In this document: positions 44,351 to 52,860 of the stretch, one piece after another
Layout: every line of letters starts with the position of its first letter
Position numbering within the stretch: position 1 is the stretch's first letter
DNA from: Chromohalobacter canadensis
Lineage (GTDB): Bacteria; Pseudomonadota; Gammaproteobacteria; Pseudomonadales; Halomonadaceae
Assembly: GCF_029544075.1 (NCBI RefSeq)
Contig: NZ_JAJQJH010000001.1
Location: 372,001 to 436,000, forward strand
Direction: 5' to 3'
DNA: 64,000 nt
Notes under the pieces: model-generated
Database searches by the model: none
Told to the model about the DNA's origin: nothing
Seen by the model: only the letters and a program-made list of their open reading frames with translations
Made by a program: the position numbers and the translations under genes

Positions 44351-46081
44351 ATGGATATCATCGCCAAGATGCGTGACGTGTCGCTCGACGAGCTGCACCC
44401 CAACGAACGGCTCAAGGTCGAGAGCCACTATTTGTATGGCACCTTGGAGGAGAGCTTGGCCGACCGGGCCACCGGCGCGGTCAATGAAGCGGACACCCAG
44501 CTGACCAAATTTCACGGCTTCTATCAGCAGGATGATCGTGATGTGCGCGACGACCGTCGCCATCGCAAGCTGGAGCCGCTGTATTCGTTCATGGTGCGCC
44601 TGCGCTTACCCGGTGGGCGGGTGTCGCCTGAACAGTGGTTGACGCTGGATGACAACGCTAGGCGCTATGCCAACGGCACACTGCGTATCACTACGCGCCA
44701 GACCTTTCAGTATCACGGGGTGTTCAAGGAAAACCTGCGCGGCCACTTGCAGGCGTTGGACAAGTCGATGATGGACACCATCGCCGCCTGTGGCGACGTC
44801 AATCGCAACGTGATCTGCAGTGCCAACCCGCACCGATCGCCGGTGCACCGTCAGGTCTACGACCTCGCGCATGAGATCAGCACTCGCCTGCTGCCGCGGA
44901 CTCGGGCCTATCACGAGATCTTCCTCGGCGAAGAGCGTGTGGCGGGTGGGTCTCAGGAAACCGATGACGAGGTCGAGCCGCTCTATACGCGGCACTATCT
45001 GCCGCGCAAGTTCAAGGTCGCGCTGGCGATTCCGCCTGAAAACGATGTCGATGTGTTCGCCCACGATGTCGGCTTCATCGCCGACGTACAGGCGGGCGAG
45101 CTCAAGGGCTTCAATGTTTGCATCGGCGGCGGTATGGGCATGACACACGGTGAGACCGCGACCTTTCCGCGGCTTTCCGACATCGTCGGTTACTGTACGC
45201 CGGATCGTGTGGCCGCCGTGTCGGAGGCGATCATGCTCGTGCAGCGTGATAACGGCAATCGCCATGATCGCAAGCAGGCGCGCCTCAAATATACCGTCGA
45301 GGCCTTGGGCGTTGAAGGATTCCGCGAGCGCGTCGAGGAGTACTTGGGCGAGTCGCTGGCGCCGGCACTCGAATTGCCGCTCACTCATAACGGCGACCGG
45401 CTCGGTTGGTATCAGGGTGAAGACGGCTTTTGGCATTATGGCCTGTTCGTTCAGAACGGCCGCCTGGCGGATGTCGATGGCGGGCCGCAGCTCATGACGG
45501 GCATGCGCGAGATCGCCCAGGCGCACGATGGCGATATCGTGCTGACCACCAACCAGAACCTGATCATCACCCAGGTGCCTGAGGTGCGGTGCGAGATCAT
45601 CGACGAGCTGTTGGATCGCTACCGGATGACGGTCGAGGCGACGCCGCTGCGCCGTCATGCGATGGCCTGTGTGGCATTCCCCACCTGCGGTCTGGCGATG
45701 GCCGAAAGCGAACGCTACCTACCGTCGCTGATCGACCGTCTGGACGCGATCATGCATGACGCGGGCCTGGACGATGATGCCATCATCGTACGTATGACGG
45801 GGTGCCCCAACGGTTGTGCGCGACCCTACCTGGCGGAGATCGGCTTCGTGGGCAAGACCTTGGGACGCTATAACCTCTATTTGGGAGGCGGTTTTGCCGG
45901 CGAGCGCCTCAACAAGCTCTACCGTGAGAACATCGACGAGGCGACTATTCTCAAGGAGCTCACGCCGCTGATTCAGCGCTACGCTGACGAGCGCGAGGCA
46001 GGCGAGGCCTTCGGCGACTTCGTGGTGCGCGCGGGCGTGATCGCGCCGACCCTGGCCGGACGTGAATTCCACGCGCGCTGA
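44351..46081 (+). CDS. cysI: CysI, sulfite reductase haemoprotein subunit
   Basis: A 576-residue enzyme that reduces sulfite to sulfide at a sirohaem-[4Fe-4S] centre. The four cluster cysteines are in CVAFPTCGLAMAESERYLP and MTGCPNGCARPY. Sirohaem-binding arginines and lysines lie in RITTRQTFQYHGVFKENLR and CSANPHRSPVHRQVYD. GAGGAG overlaps the cysJ stop, so the pair is translationally coupled. A strong hairpin follows the gene. Confidence 0.95.
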   Translation: MDIIAKMRDVSLDELHPNERLKVESHYLYGTLEESLADRATGAVNEADTQLTKFHGFYQQDDRDVRDDRRHRKLEPLYSFMVRLRLPGGRVSPEQWLTLDDNARRYANGTLRITTRQTFQYHGVFKENLRGHLQALDKSMMDTIAACGDVNRNVICSANPHRSPVHRQVYDLAHEISTRLLPRTRAYHEIFLGEERVAGGSQETDDEVEPLYTRHYLPRKFKVALAIPPENDVDVFAHDVGFIADVQAGELKGFNVCIGGGMGMTHGETATFPRLSDIVGYCTPDRVAAVSEAIMLVQRDNGNRHDRKQARLKYTVEALGVEGFRERVEEYLGESLAPALELPLTHNGDRLGWYQGEDGFWHYGLFVQNGRLADVDGGPQLMTGMREIAQAHDGDIVLTTNQNLIITQVPEVRCEIIDELLDRYRMTVEATPLRRHAMACVAFPTCGLAMAESERYLPSLIDRLDAIMHDAGLDDDAIIVRMTGCPNGCARPYLAEIGFVGKTLGRYNLYLGGGFAGERLNKLYRENIDEATILKELTPLIQRYADEREAGEAFGDFVVRAGVIAPTLAGREFHAR

Positions 46082-46101
46082 GCCTGCCCCACTTTGATGC
46101 C

Positions 46102-46127
46102 GCCTTGGCGCCTGGGTGCGCCAAGGC
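46102..46127. terminator. Hairpin between cysI and the N-oxygenase gene
   Basis: Ten-base arms GCCTTGGCGC and GCGCCAAGGC with a 6-base loop, lying between two convergent genes. It could serve both directions. No T tract. Confidence 0.55.
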
Positions 46128-46153
46128 ATGGCCTTCGGTCGCGCGGTGCCGTG

Positions 46154-47089
46154 TTATTGGAAAACGAAGCTCGATCCCTCGTGAATGCCGATCTGCCGCA
46201 ACAGTTTGACCAGTGCGCTGTAATCGCGAAGTGAGCGGTTCGTTCGGCTCTTCGAGGCCATGTCTTGCAGTATGCTCTCGCGTTCGGGAATCGCCAGATA
46301 GTCGAGAATGGCCCTCCAGAAGCCCACGTCGAGTTCGATGAAGTCGTCGATGGCGCGCATCAGGTGGGCACGAAAGATGGCTTGCTGTCCGGTCCCGAGA
46401 CGCTCGTAAACGGCACGGGCGATCTCACCGAAAATGGCGGCATGCGAGGCTTCGTCCTGACGGTGAAGCTCGGTGTTCAGACGGTTGAGTGGCTGGATGC
46501 CGCGGTCCTGTGAAAGACGTTTCAAGAACACGTTGATGGTCATTTCGGCCACGGTGGCGTAGGCCATCCGGATCAGGGCGAACTCGCGTTCGTTGTCCGC
46601 CTTGGAAAGCGCTGTCTCCATGCGCTGCTCGAGCAGAGGCGTGGGAATGTGCAAGTCATGTAGCTGGTGCTGGCGGCGTGCGCAGTCGCAGACCTCCAGG
46701 CACATCAGGATGTGGAACTGCTCGTCCACTTGGGTCTGGGCGATGGCCTTTTTGGTTACGCTATCGCCGACGCCGGGCAGGGCATCCCGAAGCAGCAACG
46801 AACACATGGGATTGATGACCTTGTCCTCGACGCAGATTGTCTTCTCGTTGTAGTTGATCCAGGCGCCGGCGAGGACACGGCGTTTTTTTGTCTCGTCGAT
46901 GGCTTGGAAACGCGGGTCGTTCCAGAACGGCACCATCGACGGCGGAAAGTCCGGCGCCGTGGTGTCGTAATAGTCATTCAGATCGAGCCGCGCCTTGCGC
47001 ACCGCAACGCGCTGATTCCAGCTCTCGGTGAGGCGCGCGAGTATCTCGTTTTCACGTGCCGTCATGGGGCTGTCGGTGCCGGTGTACAT
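46154..47089 (-). CDS. AurF-type di-iron arylamine N-oxygenase
   Basis: A 311-residue protein of the AurF/p-aminobenzoate N-oxygenase family. All seven expected di-iron ligands are visible: E88 (CVEDKV), E123 and H126 (VDEQFH), E182 (TVAEM), and H209, E213 and H216 (HRQDEASH, the H-x3-E-x2-H pattern). AurF oxidises p-aminobenzoate through the hydroxylamine to p-nitrobenzoate. Here the gene follows pabA and a pabB-pabC fusion on the same strand with only 27 bases between, so a dedicated PABA supply is encoded with it. ATG at 47089 is taken; 47065 is an alternative. The exact substrate and oxidation level are inferred. Confidence 0.82.
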   Translation of the reverse strand: MYTGTDSPMTARENEILARLTESWNQRVAVRKARLDLNDYYDTTAPDFPPSMVPFWNDPRFQAIDETKKRRVLAGAWINYNEKTICVEDKVINPMCSLLLRDALPGVGDSVTKKAIAQTQVDEQFHILMCLEVCDCARRQHQLHDLHIPTPLLEQRMETALSKADNEREFALIRMAYATVAEMTINVFLKRLSQDRGIQPLNRLNTELHRQDEASHAAIFGEIARAVYERLGTGQQAIFRAHLMRAIDDFIELDVGFWRAILDYLAIPERESILQDMASKSRTNRSLRDYSALVKLLRQIGIHEGSSFVFQ

Positions 47090-47116
47090 GTGTGGATCTT
47101 TCCCTGAGATATCTAC

Positions 47117-47737
47117 CTAGAAGCCGGCCGCTTTTCCTAGCGTTGGGCGATGTTGATCGAGTCGGCGAAGGAAGTTCGCCAGCATGAGGTGGCCATGCTC
47201 GGTGAGGATGGACTCGGGATGAAACTGCACGCCTTCGATGTCCAGGTCGCGATGCCGGATGCCCATGACGTCCTCGATATTGCCCTGTGCGTCACAGGTC
47301 CAGGCGCTGATCTCGAAATCGGCGGGCATGCGCTGGCGAGTAACGATCAGCGAGTGGTAGCGCGTCACGCGCACCGGTTGGCTGACCCCGGCGAACACGC
47401 CACGTCCGTCATGGTGTACGTGCGATACCTTGCCGTGCATGACCTCGCGAGCATGTTCGATATACCCACCGAAGGCCTCGGCGATCGCTTCATGTCCCAG
47501 GCAGATGCCCAGAATCGGGACCTTACCCGCGTAGGCCTTGATGACCTCGAGCGTAATACCGGACTGTGATGGCGTGCAGGGCCCCGGCGAGATCAAGATG
47601 CCTTCGATATCGTGGCTCGCCAGTTGGTCAAGCGTCATCGCGTCATTCTTGACGATCCAGGGCTGGACGCCCAGTTGGTTGAGGTAGGACACGATGTTGT
47701 AAGTGAACGAATCGTAGTTATCAATGAGACACAGCAT
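47117..47737 (-). CDS. pabA: PabA/TrpG-type glutamine amidotransferase
   Basis: A 206-residue class-I amidotransferase. The start LCLIDNYDSFTYNIVSYL, nucleophile Cys in ILGICLGHEAIAEAFGG, and His/Glu in FHPESILTEHG are all present. It releases ammonia from glutamine for aminodeoxychorismate or anthranilate synthase. It overlaps the end of the pabB-pabC fusion by 17 bases and has CAGGAGG before its ATG. The partner is a PabB rather than TrpE type, so PABA synthesis is the likely job. Confidence 0.9.
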   Translation of the reverse strand: MLCLIDNYDSFTYNIVSYLNQLGVQPWIVKNDAMTLDQLASHDIEGILISPGPCTPSQSGITLEVIKAYAGKVPILGICLGHEAIAEAFGGYIEHAREVMHGKVSHVHHDGRGVFAGVSQPVRVTRYHSLIVTRQRMPADFEISAWTCDAQGNIEDVMGIRHRDLDIEGVQFHPESILTEHGHLMLANFLRRLDQHRPTLGKAAGF

Positions 47738-49610
47738 AGGTAGCCTCCTGGCCCGCCCAGGCGGTAAGGGTTTGTATGGCCTGCTCGCTGAGCGTGACCG
47801 GTATAACGCCACGCACGGCGTTGGTCAGCCATATGGCGTCGGCGTCGAGTAGATCCCGCGGCGTGATCGGGCGTTCGCAACAGCGCTCACAACTCGCTTC
47901 GATGAGTGTGTCGCGGGCGATGCCGGGCAGTACGCCTTCGTCGAGGGGCGGTGTCAGCAGCAAGCCGTCCTTCTCGATGAATAGGTTATGGCGACTTGCC
48001 TCGGTTACCCGACCGTCGTGATTGAGGAAGGCGACGTCATAGTCGCCTTGAGTCTGATGTCGCCGATATTCGCTATCGTAGAGATCGCGTGCGGTGGTCT
48101 TGTAATGCAGCAGGAAGGCGTGCTGGTCGATGGGATGGTCACTAATGCCCAGTCGCGCCGCAGATGGCGCTTCGTCCTCGGGCCCCAGCGACGTGGTGGT
48201 AATATCGAACTGGCCGTCGTGGGCCAGGGCAAGGCGCACCCGTGTGTCTTGCTCGAGTCCGTCGATGGCTTCGGCGAGCGCCAGGCGGACGCTGGCGGCC
48301 GCGTAGACGAAGTGGAGATCGCGTGCCGCGTGTGACAGCCGTTGCAAGTGTTTCTCGAGATGCTCGATATGAGCGTCATTCGCCCGATAACGCATGGTTT
48401 CTATGAGTTGCAGGTCCTGATTGAGCCCGCTCAAGAAGCGCGCCTTGAGCAGGCATTCCTCGTATTCGGCTTCAGGGTCGGACTCATGAAGCACGCCGCC
48501 GCCAATTCCCATCTCCGCATGGCCATCGGCATGCGCGATGCAGGTGCGGATGGGCACGTTGAAGCAGAAATCGTTATGAGGCGTCAGGTAGCCGATCGCG
48601 CCGGTATAGACGCCGCGCGGCTCGCGCTCCAGCTCTTCGATGATCTGCATCGTACGTATCTTGGGGGCGCCAGTTATCGAGCCGCAGGGGAATAGCTCGC
48701 GGAATACCTGCTCGATCCTGGCGTTGGCGTCGATCTTGCCGGTCACCGTGGAAATCATCTGATGCAGCGTCTCGAAGGTCTGTATCTCGAACAGGTTTTT
48801 GACCGCCACGGAGCCTGGCGAGGCGACGCGGCTGACATCGTTGCGCAGCAAATCGACGATCATCACGTTCTCGGAGCGTGTCTTCGTATCGTTGCGCATC
48901 GTGTCGAGAATATCGGCATCCTCTTCGGCCGATGTGCCGCGTGGGAAGGTGCCCTTCATGGGCTTTGATTCCAGTTCCGTGCCTTGTTTACGCAGGAATA
49001 GCTCTGGCGATAACGATAGTACCGCGTATTCCGGAAAGTTGAGCAGTCCACCGAACTCGACTTTCTGGCGGCTGCGGAGTTTGCGATACAGCGCGATGGG
49101 TGCGCCTTGATATTCGAAACGATATTTTAGCGTGTAATTGACTTGATAAGTATCGCCTTCTCGAATATAAGATTTTATCTTGTTGATGTTGTCGAGATAT
49201 TCTTCGCGTCGCGCGTTGAGCGCTAAGTGGCGAATGGCTGCGGGTGTCGTGTCGGGCGTGCGCGCTTCGAGAAACCGGCTGGCTTGGTGCTGCGATAAAC
49301 GGCGCACGTTGCGAAACGCATAGAAATGCACGAGTGGGGCATCGCTCTTGGCGCGCTTGCAAAACTTGAAATCCGGCTTGTCGGCAAGCGCATAGCCCGC
49401 TTCGTAGGCGAGGTAACCGGATACGTAATAGCCTTGCTCACGCAACTCATCGAGCTCTCGCAACGCGCCTTGCAATGCATCGTTGCGGTAACAAATTACT
49501 TCGTATTCGGGGTTTTCGAACAGCAATGAAGCGCGGTGATCGCTTGAGCAACGAGTGTTCTCTAGCAATATAAAAACATTGTCTGTTTGTTGTTTATTCA
49601 GGCTGCGCAT
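47721..49610 (-). CDS. PabB-PabC fusion: aminodeoxychorismate synthase I and 4-amino-4-deoxychorismate lyase
   Basis: A 629-residue bifunctional enzyme. Residues about 1-385 are the chorismate-binding PabB part with KPMKGTFPRG, VDLLRNDVSRVASPG and PCGSITGAPKIRTMQ. Residues about 395-625 are a class-IV PLP lyase with the lysine in LLHYKTTARDLYD and the TEASRHNLF and LLTPPLDEGVLPG motifs. With PabA it makes p-aminobenzoate from chorismate. ATG at 49610 has AGGGAG 8 bases before. It leads the operon pabBC-pabA-aurF. Since folate PABA genes are usually separate in this group, it may be a dedicated second set. Confidence 0.9.
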   Translation of the reverse strand: MRSLNKQQTDNVFILLENTRCSSDHRASLLFENPEYEVICYRNDALQGALRELDELREQGYYVSGYLAYEAGYALADKPDFKFCKRAKSDAPLVHFYAFRNVRRLSQHQASRFLEARTPDTTPAAIRHLALNARREEYLDNINKIKSYIREGDTYQVNYTLKYRFEYQGAPIALYRKLRSRQKVEFGGLLNFPEYAVLSLSPELFLRKQGTELESKPMKGTFPRGTSAEEDADILDTMRNDTKTRSENVMIVDLLRNDVSRVASPGSVAVKNLFEIQTFETLHQMISTVTGKIDANARIEQVFRELFPCGSITGAPKIRTMQIIEELEREPRGVYTGAIGYLTPHNDFCFNVPIRTCIAHADGHAEMGIGGGVLHESDPEAEYEECLLKARFLSGLNQDLQLIETMRYRANDAHIEHLEKHLQRLSHAARDLHFVYAAASVRLALAEAIDGLEQDTRVRLALAHDGQFDITTTSLGPEDEAPSAARLGISDHPIDQHAFLLHYKTTARDLYDSEYRRHQTQGDYDVAFLNHDGRVTEASRHNLFIEKDGLLLTPPLDEGVLPGIARDTLIEASCERCCERPITPRDLLDADAIWLTNAVRGVIPVTLSEQAIQTLTAWAGQEATYAVSH

Positions 49611-49642
49611 CACCCTTGCTCCCTAGTATTAATTATGTCTTT

Positions 49643-49671
49643 ATTTAAGGATGCGTGGGCATTTATGTCAA
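49643..49671 (-). promoter_or_regulatory. Predicted sigma-70 promoter of the pab-aurF operon
   Basis: On the minus strand: TTGACA (49671-49666), a 17-base spacer, TTAAAT (49648-49643). The -35 is perfect. Transcription would begin about 25 bases before the ATG. Confidence 0.6.
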
Positions 49672-49978
49672 TAATGATTATATTGGTATTATTATGTTAT
49701 GTGTTTGGTGAAAAGAGGTGTTTTTGTGTTTAAAAGTTACCTTAAGAGTAGAGTGGTAAATCTACACAATGGGTAGTAGAAAAATACCGCATACCGATGA
49801 AGAAGATCATTCCACCGTCGATCGTAATGCAATTCACTGACGGCGGAACGCCTCAGCGCTACTCATGGCGAGAGTCTCTGTGGCATTCCGGCTTTTTAAC
49901 TATCGTAGGGTGCTAGCAGTATGGCAACGACAGCGCAATCTCGCGGGCTAACCAGGGGGAAGAAGGTGATGGGAGTCA

Positions 49979-50001
49979 GAGATACGCCGGCGGCGTATCT
50001 C
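49979..50001 (-). terminator. Hairpin downstream of glcG
   Basis: Perfect 10-base arms GAGATACGCC and GGCGTATCTC around GGC, 15 bases past the glcG stop. It probably ends the glc operon. No T tract. Confidence 0.55.
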
Positions 50002-50015
50002 ATGACGGGGCGGGG

Positions 50016-50417
50016 TCATGCCACAGCGGCGACGGCGGCCTTGGCGACTTGGACATCCTGATCGGGTTTGACGCCGGAAACGCCGACGCTGGCGATGACG
50101 TTGCCCTCGACGATCACCGGCACGCCACCGGCGAGCAACGCCTGCATCGGCGCGCTGACGAAGGCGGTGCGGCCATTGTTGATCATGTCCTCGAAGGCCT
50201 GGGTTTCCTTGCGGCCGATGGCGGCGTTGCGGGCCTTTTCGGTGGCAATCCCGGCGCTGAACGGGGCCGCGCCGTCCAGGCGGCGCAAGCCGAGCAGATG
50301 GCCGCCGGCATCGGCCACGGCGATGGTCACCGCCCAGCCATTGGCCTCGGCTTCCTGTTGCCCGGCGTCGAGCAGCCGATTGACGTCACTGAGTTCGAGT
50401 ACGGCTTGAGTTTTCAT
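50016..50417 (-). CDS. glcG: GlcG/HbpS-family protein of the glycolate operon
   Basis: A 133-residue protein of the GlcG/HbpS-like family. Its alternating strands and helices include VAVADAGGHLLGLRRLDGA-type VADAGGHLLGLRRLDGAAPF, KARNAAIGRKET and GGVPVIVEGNVIASVGVSG. The family binds haem or small ligands and is often co-transcribed with glycolate oxidase; its role there is unclear. AGGAGG before the ATG. It is last in the operon glcDEFG. Confidence 0.85.
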   Translation of the reverse strand: MKTQAVLELSDVNRLLDAGQQEAEANGWAVTIAVADAGGHLLGLRRLDGAAPFSAGIATEKARNAAIGRKETQAFEDMINNGRTAFVSAPMQALLAGGVPVIVEGNVIASVGVSGVKPDQDVQVAKAAVAAVA

Positions 50418-50449
50418 GCAGGCCTCCTGTGGGAAATGTGAGCTACGAG

Positions 50450-51709
50450 CTACGCTGTCCGCGCCTCGTCATTCGGTGCCGATGTTAGCGCCTCATCGAC
50501 GACTTCGATCCAGTGCCGGACGGTGGTGCGCCCTGCGCCGCTCAGGTGAGTCTGGCATCCGATGTTGGCGGTGACGATTTCGTCGGGATGTCCGGCCTCG
50601 AGCGCGTCGAGCTTGTCGTCACGTAACTGTGTTGCCAAGGCGGGCTGGGTGATCGAGTAGGTACCGGCCGATCCACAGCATAGATGGGGATCGCGCACCG
50701 GGGATAGTGTGAATCCCAGGCGGCCGAGCACGCTTTCCACTGCGCCGCCCAGTTTCTGGGCGTGCTGCAGCGTGCAAGGGCAATGGAAGGCGAGTCGTGC
50801 GTCGCCGTGAATCGTCAATGCTTCCAGGTCTTCTTCTCGCAGGATTTCCACCAGGTCCTTGGCCAGGGCGCTGATGCGTCTGGCCTTGTCGGCGTAGCGC
50901 GGGTCGTCGGCGAGCATGTCGCCGTATTCCTTGACGAACGCCCCGCAGCCGCTGGCGGTCTGCACGATAGCTTCGACGCCTTGGTCGATGTATGGCCACC
51001 AGGCGTCGATGTTGGCCCGCATGCGCTCGCGGCCAGCCTCCTGGGCATTGAGATGATAGTCGATGGCGCCGCAGCAGCCTGCCGCGGGGGCCGAGCTCAG
51101 GGCAATGCCCAGCCGGTCGAGAACGCGGGTCGCGGCGTCATTGGTGTTCGGCGACAACCCCGGTTGCACGCAGCCTTCGAGCACGAGCATGCGGCGGGTA
51201 TGTGCCGCGGGCGCGGTACGTCCCGCGCGGGACGCGCGGGGCGGGATCTTGGCCTTCAGCGAGGTCGGCGCCAGCGGGCGGAAAGTCTGGCCCAGGGCGA
51301 GCAACGCTTGAAACCGCCGGGGCTCGACCAGCGCCTTGCGCAGCCCGTAGCGCAGGGCTCGCTCCCTGGTAGAGCGTCCCACACGGCGGTCCACTTCGGC
51401 GCGCCCGATGTCGAGCAGCTTGTGGTACTCGACCCCCGAAGGGCAGGTGGTCTCGCAGTTGCGACAGCTCAGGCAGCGGTCGAGGTGGGTTTGCGTTTCG
51501 TGGGTGACCTGGTCGTCATCGTCGCGGCTTTCGAGCAGCTCCTTCATCAGGTAGATGCGCCCGCGCGGGCCGTCGCGCTCGTCGCCCAGCAGTTGATAGG
51601 TCGGGCAGGTGGCGTTGCAGAAGCCGCAGTGCACGCACGATCGCAGGACGCGGTCGGCCTCGCGAATGTGCGGCTGGCGTAGCGCCTCGTCAGTGAAATT
51701 CGTCTGCAT
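50450..51709 (-). CDS. glcF: GlcF, glycolate oxidase iron-sulfur subunit
   Basis: A 419-residue protein with two 4Fe-4S motifs near the N-terminus, [15 protein letters not shown] and [14 protein letters not shown], and two C-terminal CCG domains ([11 protein letters not shown] and [12 protein letters not shown]). It carries electrons from the GlcDE flavoprotein to the membrane quinone pool. It begins 2 bases after the glcE stop, so coupling is expected. Confidence 0.94.
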   Translation of the reverse strand: MQTNFTDEALRQPHIREADRVLRSCVHCGFCNATCPTYQLLGDERDGPRGRIYLMKELLESRDDDDQVTHETQTHLDRCLSCRNCETTCPSGVEYHKLLDIGRAEVDRRVGRSTRERALRYGLRKALVEPRRFQALLALGQTFRPLAPTSLKAKIPPRASRAGRTAPAAHTRRMLVLEGCVQPGLSPNTNDAATRVLDRLGIALSSAPAAGCCGAIDYHLNAQEAGRERMRANIDAWWPYIDQGVEAIVQTASGCGAFVKEYGDMLADDPRYADKARRISALAKDLVEILREEDLEALTIHGDARLAFHCPCTLQHAQKLGGAVESVLGRLGFTLSPVRDPHLCCGSAGTYSITQPALATQLRDDKLDALEAGHPDEIVTANIGCQTHLSGAGRTTVRHWIEVVDEALTSAPNDEARTA

Positions 51710-51711
51710 GG

Positions 51712-52836
51712 CTATAGCCCCTCGTAGAGTCGCCCGGGATTGAAGATCCCCCTTGGGTCGAGCTTGGCCTTGAGCTGGCGATGATACTTATCCATCACCA
51801 CGGAAAGCGGTGTGAACGGCGCGTCGACGCCGTGCGCTCGGTCACGGTCGACAAGGGTGGCATGGCCGCCGGCCTGAGCGGCGTGCTGGCGAATCGTTGC
51901 GGCGGGAAGCTCGCTGCGCAGCCAGCGTTGGGCGCCGGCCCAGTCGACGAGCGTGTCGCCGTCGAGTACCAGAGGCGGCGCGCGATGCGGTAGCGATAGC
52001 CGCCAGAGCGGGCGGTCGTCGTGTCGGCGCGAGAAGAACGCCAGTTCGAGTTCGCGCAGTTGCGTCCAGAACGCCGTATCGTCCGGCTCGCCACCCAGTT
52101 GCGCCTGGGTATTGGCCACCGAACTGGCACCTCCCTCGAGCCGCAGATGCAAGGTCTCGCCGTCGTGGGCGGCGCCGGTGATGGGCATCGGCTTGCGTCC
52201 CCATTCGGCGAGGCGTGCCATGGCGTCGCCCAGCCCCATCTCGAGGCGCAACGTGGCGCTGGCGGCGGGGCGCGGCAACACCTTGAACGAGACCTCGTCG
52301 ATGATGCCGAGCGTGCCCTGGGCGCCGACCATGAGCCGCGAAAGGTCGTAACCAGCGACGTTTTTCATGACCTCGCCACCGAAATGCAGCCGCTTGCCGT
52401 CATGGGTGATCATGCGTGTGCCGAGCACGAAATCGCGCACGCTGCCGGCCCACGGACGGCGTGGGCCGGAAAGCCCGCAGGCCACCGTGCCGCCCACGGT
52501 CGCATTCTCGCCGAAATGGGGCGGCTCGAAGGCCAGTTGCTGTCCCTCTTGGGCCAGCACGGCTTGCAGATCGGCCAGGCGGGTGCCGGCGCGTACCGTG
52601 ACCACCAGTTCGACGGGGTCGTAGTTGACGATGCCGGTGTGCTCGGCCAGCGAGAGCGTTTCGCCGGCGACCGGTCGACCATAGAACCCCTTGCTGCCAC
52701 CCCCGACGAGGCGCAGCGCCGTGCCGGTCGCCGCGGCTTGGCGCACGCGTTCGAGCAGGGTCTCGCTGGCATCGTGATCGCGCGCCGGCAAGGTACGTGC
52801 GTCCTGTGGCGGATGTTGATTCTGTGGATGGGTCAT
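51712..52836 (-). CDS. glcE: GlcE, glycolate oxidase FAD-binding subunit
   Basis: A 374-residue FAD-binding protein of the GlcE type. The FAD region shows ALRLVGGGSKGFYGRP, VVTVRAGTRLADLQAVLAQ, FGENATVGGTVACGLSGP and GGEVMKNVAGYDLSRLM. It pairs with GlcD to oxidise glycolate to glyoxylate. The start lies 24 bases after the glcD stop. Confidence 0.93.
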   Translation of the reverse strand: MTHPQNQHPPQDARTLPARDHDASETLLERVRQAAATGTALRLVGGGSKGFYGRPVAGETLSLAEHTGIVNYDPVELVVTVRAGTRLADLQAVLAQEGQQLAFEPPHFGENATVGGTVACGLSGPRRPWAGSVRDFVLGTRMITHDGKRLHFGGEVMKNVAGYDLSRLMVGAQGTLGIIDEVSFKVLPRPAASATLRLEMGLGDAMARLAEWGRKPMPITGAAHDGETLHLRLEGGASSVANTQAQLGGEPDDTAFWTQLRELELAFFSRRHDDRPLWRLSLPHRAPPLVLDGDTLVDWAGAQRWLRSELPAATIRQHAAQAGGHATLVDRDRAHGVDAPFTPLSVVMDKYHRQLKAKLDPRGIFNPGRLYEGL

Positions 52837-52860
52837 ATAGTCTCCTTCGCACGCATGCCG

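Larger units (their letters stand above)
49611..50015. other. AT-rich intergenic region upstream of the pab-aurF operon
   Basis: Bases about 49611-49750 are strikingly AT-rich against a GC-rich chromosome and contain the operon promoter. Bases about 49800-49978 show nothing recognisable. A hairpin belonging to glcG follows. Confidence 0.6.
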
